DNA from: Ovis canadensis
Lineage: Eukaryota > Chordata > Mammalia > Artiodactyla > Bovidae
Direction of reading: 5' to 3'
Length of the DNA stretch: 64,000 bases
NCBI RefSeq assembly: GCF_042477335.2
Contig: NC_091248.1
Span: forward strand, 121,046,501 to 121,110,500
The position numbers were made by a program, and so were the translations under genes. Under the pieces are notes generated by a model that saw only the letters and a list, made by a program, of their open reading frames with translations, was not told the DNA's origin and ran no database searches. Below, one piece after another: positions 46,784 to 56,964 of the stretch (positions are counted from its first letter, which is position 1; each line of letters begins with the position of its first letter).

Positions 46784-47745
46784 GTTGTTGTTCAGTAGCT
46801 CAATCAGGTCCAACTCTTTGTGACCCCATAAACTGCAGCATGCCAGGCTTCCCTGTCCTTCAGTATCTCCCAGAGTTTAAACAGCTCCATTCATGTCCAT
46901 CATGTCAGTGATGCCATCCAACCATCTCATCTTCTGTTGTCCCATTCTCCTGCCCTCAGTCTTCCCCAGAGTAAGAGTCTTTTCCAGTGAGCTGACTCTT
47001 CACATCAGGTGGCCAAAGTATTGGAGCTTCAGCTTCAGTATCCGTGATTCCAGTGAAAATTCAGGGTTGATTTCCTCTAGGATTGACTAGTTTAAACTCC
47101 TTGCTGTCCAAGAGACTCAAGAGTTTTCTCCAGCACCACAGTTCAAAAACATCAATTTTTTGCCACTCAACCTTCTTCATGGTCCAACTCTCACATCCAT
47201 ACATGACTACTGGAAAAACCACAGATTTGACTATAGGGACCCTTGTTGGCAAAGTGATGTCTCTATTTTTTAATATGCTGTCTAGGTTTGTTGTAACTCT
47301 CCTTCCAAGAAGCAAGCATCTTTTCATTTTGAGGCTGCCGTCCACAGTGATTTTGGAGCCCATGAAAACAAAATCTGTCACTGCTTCCACTTTTTCCTGA
47401 CCTATTTGCCATGACACAATGGGACCAGATGCCATGATCTTAGTTTTCTGAATGTTGAGTTTTAATCCAACTTTTTCATTCTTCTCTTTACTGTCATCAA
47501 GAAGCTCTTTAGTTCCTCTTCACTGTCAGTCATTAGAGTGGTATCTTCTGCATATCTGAGGCTGTTGACATTTTCTCCAGTAATCTTGATTCCAACTTGT
47601 GATGCATCCAGCCCAGCATTTTGCAAATAAGTTAAATAAGCAAGGTGACAATATACAGCCTTGACATACTCCTTTCCCAATTTCAAATCAGTCTGTTGTT
47701 TCATGTCCAGTTCTAACTGTTGCTTCTTGTCCTGCATACAGGTTT
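46784..47745 (-). mobile_element. BovB LINE fragment
   Basis: Reverse frames include SLRYAEDTTLMTDSEEELK and ITLPTRVPIVKSVVFPVV. The YADD box is changed to YAED. It marks the right edge of unit B. Confidence 0.9.
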
Positions 47746-49850
47746 CTAAAGAGACAAAATACCCAGGAATAAACTTAACCAAGGAGGTAAAAAGAGAGGT
47801 ACTCTGAAAATTATGAGATATTGACCAAAGTCATTTAAGATTACACAAATTAAAAAAATGTACTGTGTTTACAGATTGAAAGAATTAATGTCCTTAATAT
47901 GTTTTTACTTCTCAAAGTAATCTACAGATTAAATGCAATCTCTATCAATATACCAAGGCATTTTTCTGCAGAACTAAGAAAAATATGCCTAAAATGTGCA
48001 TAGAACCACAAAAGACCCCAAAGAGACAAAACCTTCTTGAGAAAGAGGAGCAAAACTGAAGGCATCATGCTCCCTGATTTCAAACTATTACAAAACTCTA
48101 AGAATCAAAATACTGTGATACTATTAAAAAGCAGATACATAGATCCATGGAACAGATGACAGAACCCAAAATAAACCCACACTTCTATAGTCAATATATC
48201 TACACTGAGAAGGCAAAATTATAAAATGACGTAGAGAGCTACTTCCTTCCTTTTTTTTTTTTTTTTACTTTATAGTACTCTATTGGTTTTGCCATACATC
48301 AACATGAATCCACCACAGGTATACATAAGTTCCCACTCCTAAACCCCCCTCCCACCTCCCTCCCCATACCATCCCTCTGGGTTATCCCCGTGCACCAACC
48401 CCAAGCATCCTGTATCCTGCATCGAACCTAGACTGGCAATTCGTTTCTTATATGATATTATACATGTTTCAATGCCATTCTCCCAAATCATCCCACCCTC
48501 TCCCTTTCCCACAGAGTCAAAAAGTCTGTTCTATACATCTGCATCTCTTTTGCTGTCTTGCATACAGGGTTATCGTAGAACATTTTCTTATGTCATATAC
48601 AAAATAAACTCAAAATGGATTGAGGACCTAACAAAAGACCTGAAGCCATAACACTCTGGAAGTAAACATAAGCAGTATGCTTTTTGACATTGGTCTTAGC
48701 AATATCATTTTGGATCTGTTTCCTCAGGCAAGGGAGACTAGAGCAAAATAAACAAATAGGACTCCATGAAACTAAAATCCTTTTGCACACAAAGGAAACC
48801 AACAGCAAAATGAAAAGGCAAACTGAACTACTGAATGAAAGAAGGTATTTCTGAATAATATACGCAATAAGGGTAGATTTATTAATTTTATAATGGACTC
48901 ATATAACTCAATATAAAAAATTTTCTGTATAGACATTTCTCCAAAGAAGACAAAGAGATTGCTAAGAGACACATGAAAAGATGTTCAACATCACTAATTA
49001 TCAGAGAAACAGCAATTGAAATCACAATGAGATATCATTTCACATCTGTCAGAATGGCTGTCATCAAAGAGACAACAAATAATAGTATTACCACGGATAT
49101 GGAAGAAAAATAACACCCATGCACTGTTGGTGGATATGTAGATCGCCGCAACCATTATGTGAAACAGTATGGAGTTTCCTCAAAAAACCAAATATCAAGC
49201 TATCATATGATTCAGCATGTTCACTGCTAGCTATTTACCCAGAGAAAGCAAAAACACCAATTTGTAAAGATGTATGCACCCCTATGTTCTTTGTAGCAAT
49301 TATTTGCAATAGCCAAGATATGGAAGCAACCTTAATGTCCACCAATATATGAATGTATAAAGATGTGCTATATATAAACAATGGAACCACTCAAACATAA
49401 AAGAGAATGAAATCTTGCCATCTGTAACAACATGGATGGACTCAGAGGGTGGTATATAGAGTGAAATAAATCAGAAAGGGAAATACTGTATGCTTTCACT
49501 TATATGTGGAATCTAAGAACCAAACCAAACCAAACCAAACAAAAACAGAAAGCAAACTGATGGTTTCCAGAGGCGAGGAAGGTGGGGCTTTGACAGAATA
49601 AGTGAAATGGATTAAATGGTACAAACTTTAGCTATAAAATAAATAAGTCACAGGAATGTAACGTATTGCATAAGAACTACAGTCAATCATACAGTAATAA
49701 TTTTATATGGAGACAGGTGGTTACCAGACTTATTGCGGTAATCATTTTGTAATGTATATTTAACTGTTGAATCATTATGCTGTACACATGAAACTACTAC
49801 AATATTGTACTCAACTGGACTTCAATTTTTAGAAGTTAAAAACAAAAAAA
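47746..49850 (+). mobile_element. Old L1 ORF2 3' part, interrupted
   Basis: CCAGGAATAAACTTAACCAA, GGCAAACTGAACTACTGAAT and CCATGCACTGTTGGTGGATA are L1 ORF2 wording, followed by L1 3' UTR from about 49400. A younger L1 tail (48248-48575) is inserted in reverse. No intact frame. Confidence 0.85.
48248..48575 (-). mobile_element. Ruminant L1 3' UTR nested in older L1
   Basis: T-run, CAACATGAATCCACCACAGG, CCCCCCTCCCACCTCCCTCC and GTCTTGCATACAGGG. It is the same subfamily as the insert at 32733. Confidence 0.88.
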
Positions 49851-49854
49851 GCTA

Positions 49855-50208
49855 AACTGAAAGAAATAGAGACTAGAGCTATGGGTATCAGGGGCTGGGT
49901 GGCAGGGGAGGAAGGAATTGGGGAGATGAGGGTCAAAGTGTATAAACTTTCAAACATAAGATGCAGAAGTTCTGAAGATCTGTGCATAGCACAGCAAATA
50001 TAGTTAATAATATTGAACTATATACCTAAAAATTGCTAAATAGTGGATCTTAAATGTTCTCATCACAAAAAATAAAAGGTAACTATGTGACTTGATGGAA
50101 CTGATAGCTAACTCTATGGTGATAACCATTTTACAATACATATATATATATATACAATCAGCAAATTGTATACCTTAAATTTACACAACGTTTTGTCAGT
50201 TATATCTC
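49855..50208 (+). mobile_element. L1-like 3' UTR
   Basis: GAGACTAGAGCTATGGGTAT, AACTATATACCTAAAAATTG and GCAAATTGTATACCTTAAAT: a second L1 3' end type directly after the first. Confidence 0.6.
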
Positions 50209-50212
50209 AACA

Positions 50213-50526
50213 CTGGGCTTCTCTGGTAGCTAAGCTGGTAAAGAATCTGCCCACAATGCAGGAGACCCCAGTTCGATTCCTGGGTGGGGAAGGTCCCCTG
50301 GAGAAGGGATAGGCTACCCATTTCAGTATTCTTGGGTTCCCTGGTGGTTCAGCTGGTACAGATCCACCTGCAGTGCAGAGACCAGGGTTCAGACCCTCGG
50401 TTGGGAAGATCCCCTGGAGAAGGGAACGGCTATCCACTCCAGTATTCTGGTCTGGAGAACTCCACGGACTGTATAGTCCATGGGGTCGCAAAGAGTTGGA
50501 CACAACTGAGCGACTTTCACTTTCTC
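50213..50526 (+). mobile_element. Two tandem Bov-tA SINE copies
   Basis: 50213-50331 is a head-only copy (GGGCTTCTCTGGTAGCTAAG). 50332-50526 is a complete copy (GGTTCCCTGGTGGTTCAGCT to CACAACTGAGCGACTTTCAC). Confidence 0.88.
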
Positions 50527-50578
50527 ATTAACACTAGAAAAATATTTTAAAATAAATAAAACCTTTAAAACCACCTGC

Positions 50579-51000
50579 CGGACTTCTCTTGTGGTATGGT
50601 AGATAATAATCCACCTGCCAATGCAGGGGACACAAGTTTGATCCCTGTTTCAGGAATATGTCACGTGGCATGGAGCAACTAAGCCCGTGCGCCCCATGAC
50701 TCTGCAAGCCACAACTACCAAACCTGTATGCTACAGCTACTGAAGCTTGCGTGCTCTGTGACCTTAGGCAACAACTCCTGAGACCCTGTGCTTCAACTAC
50801 TGAAGCCCATGAACATACAGCCTGTGCTTCACAAGAGAAGACACCACAATGAGAATCCCGAGCACCACAATGAGAATCTCACCACAATGAGAATCCCGAG
50901 CACGACTACTAGAGAGTAGACCTCGCTCCCTGAAACAAGAGAAAGTCACTGCAAAGCAACAAAAATCCAGCCCAGCCAAAGTTAAAAAAAAAATTAAATA
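50579..51000 (+). mobile_element. Long CHR-type SINE with internal repeats
   Basis: Head CCGGACTTCTCTTGTGGTAT, body GGAGCAACTAAGCCCGTGCG and GAGAGTAGACCTCGCTCCC, A-rich tail. An internal unit CACCACAATGAGAATCCCGA recurs three times at 50842-50900, one copy shortened. Confidence 0.8.
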
Positions 51001-51093
51001 ATGATAAAAACCACTCATGCATTATGTATTCATTCACTCAATAAATATTTATCAAGTACCCTATGTGCCATTACTTATTTTAGGTTTGTGGTT

Positions 51094-51228
51094 TACAGAA
51101 GCGATAGAAAAGGAAATGGCAACCCCCTCCAGTATTCTTGCCTGGAGAATCCCACCGACAGAGGAGACTGCCGGGCTACAGTCCACGGGGTCGCAAGAGT
51201 CAGACATGACTTAGCAACTAAACAACCA
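51094..51228 (+). mobile_element. Bov-tA SINE 3' part
   Basis: AAAGGAAATGGCAACCCCCT to CAGACATGACTTAGCAAC, followed by (ACC)n. Confidence 0.85.
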
Positions 51229-51334
51229 CCACCACCACCTTACAGAAGTGAATCAGGAATTTTTCATCCTGATTTTATAAAGCTTATATTTTTCAGGGGA
51301 GATAGACAAAACAAATGAATACTGCTTATCCTAA

Positions 51335-51632
51335 AGGAATCCTAAAGGAAATCAATCCTGAATATTCATTGGAAGGACTGATGCTGAAGCTGAAGCTCCA
51401 ATATTTTGGCCACCTGATGAGAAGAGTCAACTCATTAGAAAAGGCCCTGATGCTGGGAAATATTGAAGGCAGGAGAAAAAGGGATGACAGGATGAGATGG
51501 TTGAATGGCATCACTGACTCGATAGACATGAGTTTGAGCAAGCTTCAGGAGTTGGTGATGGATAGGGAAGCCTGGCGTGCTACAGTCCATGGGGTTTCAG
51601 AGAGTCAGACACAACTAGGAAACCAAACTGAC
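51335..51632 (+). mobile_element. BovB LINE 3' end
   Basis: A 106-codon open frame at 51315-51635 is the decayed BovB C-terminus ([36 protein letters not shown]). Confidence 0.9.
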
Positions 51633-51954
51633 TGAACTATTTATTAATACATTCAACATCATTGATGAGATGAGAGAAGGCAAATTAATTTGGACATGGC
51701 TACTATGTAGCAGGCTGGGATTTGCACCCTGCAGGCATCCTGACACAGGGGCCCATGCTCCTGGCTTGTACACACACATGTATTTATACACATAGGCAAT
51801 CTTATCTGGGCCCCTGAAATCTCCACCGAATAGCATGAAAAAATCACAAACTTTAGCTCCTGTACTAGTTCTGTACACACTTTTATTTCCTTTGTCCTCA
51901 AAGCAGCTAGATACATGATTTCCTGGAGTAGCACTTCCAATTAAAATGAGGGGG

Positions 51955-52062
51955 AGGAATTCTCTGGCAGTCCATGGTTAGGGCTTGGTGCCAACACTGC
52001 TGAGGTCCTGAGTTTGATCCCTTGTTGAGGAACTAAGATCCCACAAGCCCTAGAGAAAGGCC

Positions 52063-52094
<32 letters not shown>

Positions 52095-52097
52095 ATA
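51955..52097 (+). mobile_element. CHR-type SINE
   Basis: ATTCTCTGGCAGTCCATGGT, GAGTTTGATCCCTTGTTGA and an (AAAAC)n tail at 52068-52093. Confidence 0.78.
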
Positions 52098-52107
52098 GAG
52101 GGAGAGA

Positions 52108-52333
52108 AAGAACTTGTTCAAACTCATGTCCATTGAGTCAGAGATGCCATCTAACCTTCTGTCATCCATAATCTCTGTCATCCCCTTCTCCTCTTGAAGA
52201 AACAGGATGGGGATGACAGAGGTTATGGATGACAGATGGTTAGATGGCATCTCTGACTCAAAGGACAGGGAAGCCTGGTGTTCTGCAGTGCATGGGGTCA
52301 CAAATAATCAGACATGACTGAGCAACTGAACAA
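52108..52333. mobile_element. BovB 3' end arranged as an inverted repeat
   Basis: A reversed BovB piece (52110-52190) faces a forward one (52205-52333). Arms 52135-52185 and 52209-52259 are reverse complements at 49 of 51 positions by hand count, with a 23-base loop. Confidence 0.88.
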
Positions 52334-52339
52334 CAACAA

Positions 52340-52905
52340 TAATTACTATTAAAAAATCATTTGTGAGATGTATTACATTCTTTAATCCTTACTAAATCTT
52401 TGAAGTCCACTGGGAAGTTGATTTTGTAACAAATCTAAGATAGACTGACCCCATTTCCTGGCTTCAGTGGCCACTTGTGCTATGCAGACACTGCAACTAT
52501 TGAACATTTCCACTGTGTCAGAACATGCTGTTGGACAGAGGCAACCCAGAACCTTAGCAGAGTAAGGCTTGCTGCCAGCCCTCATCCTAAAGCAACATAT
52601 AACTTCCTGCAAATACCACCACATTAACCTAATATCTCAATACTACTGAAAAAATGAGTTGCTATGATAACAGGTTTTCTGCTAAAATTTGCTACTAATT
52701 GTTACATTCCTTTTACTGGAGCCCTCTGAGGCTATATATTTCTTCTATATACTTGAAACATCATTTCATCCCCAAAAGGTAATTTGCAGTCTGCTGAGTA
52801 TTTGTGGAAGTCTATAAGAAGAACTAGAAGTGTCAAGTCAGATAAATTAACTAAGAAAATTAGTTTTAAGCATCAGTTTCCAACCTTGATATGATTTAAA
52901 TTTTT
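52340..52905. other. Unassigned stretch with a minus-strand open frame
   Basis: No repeat recognised. A reverse frame of 80 codons at 52382-52624 is cysteine-rich (LGCLCPTACSDTVEMFNSCS) with no family I recognise. It could be a relic of a gene or transposon, or chance. Confidence 0.35.
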
Positions 52906-52906
52906 T

Positions 52907-55370
52907 CATTTCAGTTCAGTTGCTCAGTCGTGTCCGACTCTTTGCGACCCCATGAATCACAGCACGTCAGGCCTCCCTGTCCATCACCAACTCCCGGAGT
53001 TCACTCAGACTCACGTCCATCGAGTCGGTGATGCCATCCAGCCATCTCATCCTCTGTCAACCCCTTCTCCTCCTGCCCCCAATCCCTCCCAGCATCAGAG
53101 TCTTTTCCAATGAATCAACTCTTCGCATGAGGTGGCCAAAGTCCTGGAGTTTCAGCTTCAGCATCATTCCTTCCAAAGAAATCCCAGGGCTAATCTCCTT
53201 CACAATGGACTGGTTGGATCTCCTTGCAGTCCAAGGGACTCTCAAGAGTCTTCTCCAACACCACACTTCAAAAGCATTCATTCTTCGGCACTCATCTTTC
53301 TTCACAGTCCAACTCTCACAGCCATACATGACCATTGGAAAAACCATAGCCTTGACTAGACAGACCTTTGTTGGCAAAGTAATGTCTCTGCTTTTGAATA
53401 TACTATCTAGGTTGGTCATAACTTTTCTTCCAAGGAGTAAGGATCTTTTAATTTCATGGCTGCAGTCACCATCTGCAGTGATTTTGGAGCCCAAAAAATA
53501 AAGTCTGACACTTTTTCCACTGTTTCCCCATCTATTTCCCATGAAGTGATGGGACCAGATGCCATGATCTTCATTTTCTGAATGTTGAGCTTTAAGCCAA
53601 CTTTTTCACTCTCCACTTTCACTTTCATCAAGAGGCTTTTCAGTTCCTCTACACTTTCTGCCATAAGGGTGGTGTCATCTGCATATCTGAGGTGATTGAT
53701 ATTTCTCCCGGAAATCTCGATTCCAGCTTGTGCTTCTTCCAGTCCAGCGTTTCTCATGATGTACTCCGCATAGAAGTTAAATAAGCAGGGTGAGAATATA
53801 CAGCCTTGATGTACTCCTTTTCCTATTTGGAACCAGTCTGTTGTTCCATGTCCAGTTCTAACTGTTGCTTCCTGACCTGCATACAGATTTCTCAAGAGGC
53901 AAGTCAGGTGGTCTGGTATTCCCATCTCTTTCAGAATTTTCCACAGTTGATTGTGATCCACACAGTCAAAGGCCTTGGCATAGTCAATAAAGCAGAAATA
54001 GATGTTTTTCTGGAACTCTCTTGCTTTTTCCACAATCCAGCAGATGTTGGCAATTTGATCTCTGGTTCCTCTGCCTTTTCTAAAACCAGCTTGAACTACT
54101 GGAAGTTCACGGTTCACATATTGCTGAAGCCTGGCTTGGAGAATTTTGAGCATTACTTTACTAGTGTGTCAGATGAGTGAAATTGTGCAGTAGTTTGAGC
54201 ATTCTTTGGCATTGCCTTTCTTTGGGATTGGAATGAAAACGGACATTTTCCAGTCCTGTGGCCACTACTGAGTTTTCCAAATTGGCTGGTATATTGAGTG
54301 CAGCACTTTCACAGCATCATCTTTCAGGATTTGAAATAGCTCAACTGGAATTCCATCACCTCCACTAGTTTTGTTCGTAGTGATGCTTTCTAAGGCCCAC
54401 TTGACTTCACATTCCAGGATGTCTGGCTCTAGGTGAGTGATCACACCATCGTGATTATCTGGGTTGTGAAGATCTTTTTTGTACAGTTCTTCTATGTATT
54501 CTTGCCACCTCTTCTTAATATCTTCTGCTTCTGTTAGGTCCATACCATTTCTGCCCTTTATCGAGCCCATCTTTGCATGAAATGTTCCCTTGGTATCTCT
54601 AATTTTCTTGAAGAGATCTCTAATCTTTCCCATTCTGTTCTTTTCCTCTATTTCTTTACATTGATCGCTGAAGAAGGCTTTCTTATCTCTTCTTGCTATT
54701 CTTTGGAACTCTGCATTCAGATGCTTATATTTTTCCTTTTCTCCTTTGTTTTTCACCTCTCTTCTTTTCACAGCTATTTGTAAGGCCTCCCCAGACAGCC
54801 AGTTTGCTTTTTTGCATTTCTTTTCCATGGGGATGGTCTTGATCCCTGTCTCCTGTACAATGTCACAAACCTCCATCCATAGTTCATCAGGTACTCTATC
54901 TATCAGATCTCGGCCCTTAAATCTATTTCTCACTTCCACTGTATGATCATAAGGGATTTGATTTAGGTCATACCTGAATGGTCTAGCAGTTTTCCCTACT
55001 TTCTTCAATTTAAGTCTGAATTTGGTAATAAGGGGTTCATGATCTGAGCCACAGTCAGCCCCTGGTCTTGTTTTTGTTGACTGTATGAAGCTTCTCAATC
55101 TTTGGCTGCAAAGAATATAATCAATCTGATTTCAGTGTTGACCATCTGGTGATGTCCACATGTAGAGTCTTCTCTTGTGTTGTTGGAAGAGGGTGTTCTC
55201 TATGACCAGTGCATTTTCTTGGCAAAACTCTAGTAGTCTTTGCCCTGCTTCATTCTGCATTCCAAGGCCAACTTTGCCTGTTACTCCAGGTGTTTCTTGA
55301 CTTCCTACTTTTGTATTCCAGTCCCCTATAATGAAAAGGACATCTCTTTTGGGTGTTAGTTCTAAAACGT
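52907..55370 (-). mobile_element. BovB LINE, 5'-truncated, long open frames
   Basis: Reverse orientation. Frames of 277 codons (54265-55098) and 245 codons (53416-54153) cover the linker and reverse transcriptase: FCFIDYAKAFDCVDHNQLW and [19 protein letters not shown], with the catalytic YADD present. Endonuclease sequence is cut off near 55370. At least one frame break separates the parts, so it is not an intact element. It marks the left edge of unit C. Confidence 0.93.
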
Positions 55371-55375
55371 TTTAG

Positions 55376-56810
55376 ATTTTTTTACCATGAAAATATATTA
55401 TTTAGTTGAAAATAATATTTCAATAAATAAGAATTTAATGGAAGGCAAGATATTGGGAGGGAAAGAAATTCAATGAGCTTAGGAAAAACAGAGATGAAAT
55501 GTAGACTGACCCTGGAAAGAGAAGGCCAGCTGTACAGCACCTGGAATTAGAGAGAGGTCCCTCCTGACTCATAGATAATATTGCATAAAATACAGATGAA
55601 GAGATGAAAGCCACCTTCCGTAGTCTTGCTCTACCCTTAAGACATCTCAAAGTTCTGCTTAGCTTCAGCACTCTGGTTCTCTGGGATACTCCTCAGAGGT
55701 AAGAGTGCAGCACTCTCAGCTGTCCTAGTTCACTCACTCTTGGACGTAACCTCTACATCTGACGCGAGAACCCTCAGCTCTTCCCTGGTTCTCCCATTTG
55801 CATGGTAGATGCGAAATTGCATGAGCTCCCTAGTCACCCAAACTCTCTAAATGGTTCCCCAGATACCATCTTCTCCTATAAGATAACTAGAGATGATCAC
55901 AAAGGTTCCCCAAAGATGGGATCTGTCATCTATCCACCCCAGCTGAATTTCTTGCAAGTAGAAGCAGGCTGAGAAGTTACCAAAGCCGGGGGGTAGAGAG
56001 CTGGGATGTCAGGACCTTTTCTGAGAAACTTCAGGAGAGCAGCTTCCACACATGGAATGTGAATCCAAGGCTCCTAAGGGAACCAATTCATACATAGAAA
56101 GGTCACTGAACACAGCTTCTTGCATGGTAGTGCCATAAGGAATACATGCCGTGTATGTCTTGCCTCTTCTAATCTGACCTGACTTTTTCCTATGTCCATG
56201 GACTGAATGCTCTTTAAACACTCTCTATACACTTTGGGGCCACCACTTATTAGAGATGATTCTCTGGACCAAAAATGCAAATCAGAGAAGGTATGATTAG
56301 GCACATTAGTGTCAAGGCATCCATTCTATTAATACAATCTAAAATTCCACATCTAAAATCTATAGCAAATTTTAGAGTTGAGGCATTGAGAGGAAGATAA
56401 GACATTTGTCATTCAGAGGACAAAGAGATAGGACACTTTATGGTTCCTACAAATTCAGAGCAAGGGTTAGGAAGTAGGGCTTAGAAAAGGAAAAACATGC
56501 TTACAGCAGTTAAGACAGGATCTATCCTAAGGATCTGGGAACATTCTAAAGTTGAAAAAAAAAAAGTGGTAATGGTCCAACTCCTTCCTTCCTCTCTCTC
56601 CCCTCAACTTAAAGTTCTGACTGTTTGTGAATGGTTAAATGAGCTCAGGCACAGCCAAAAAAAAAAAAAAGTTCTGGCCAAACACTGACCTTTCTCAAAA
56701 AAGAAAGAAAGAAAGAAAACAACTAAGGTAGCAAAAAGGAAATCCCTCAGACGTGACGGTTTTGGCCAAGTGAACTTGACCCAGTAGCTCCAGGGTCTTC
56801 CTGCTAGAGT
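55376..56810. other. Paralogue C 5' flank, aligned to unit B
   Basis: Apart from short A-runs (56557, 56657) and a GAAA run (56702-56718) I see no repeat. It aligns with 32180-32284 plus 34851-36121 upstream of paralogue B. Confidence 0.7.
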
Positions 56811-56816
56811 TATAAG
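56811..56816 (+). promoter_or_regulatory. TATA-like box of paralogue C
   Basis: TATAAG lies 59 bases before the ATG at the position of TATAAAG in paralogue B. The missing A makes it a weaker match. Confidence 0.55.
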
Positions 56817-56869
56817 AGCCACCCTGCTCCCTGAGGACACAGTCCTCCTGAGCTTCAAATTCTTCCAGC

Positions 56870-56964
56870 ATGCGTGCACTTCAGTTTCTGTTTAAGACCA
56901 GCCCTGCTATCCTGCTCCTCGTTCTCTGCCTGAGACTTGGGTCTGGCGCAGCTCAAGACCTAGT
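56870..56964 (+). CDS. Paralogue C exon 1
   Basis: It begins at ATG 56870 (MRALQFLFKTSPAILLLV) and ends at donor GTAAGT. It is 95 bases long. It differs from paralogue B exon 1 at about 22 of 95 bases by hand count, giving 12 of 31 residue changes. Confidence 0.92.

Noticed and set aside
54265..55098. 277-codon minus-strand frame as a host gene
   Set aside because: It is BovB reverse-transcriptase polyprotein sequence, recognised by comparison with the other BovB copies in the window.
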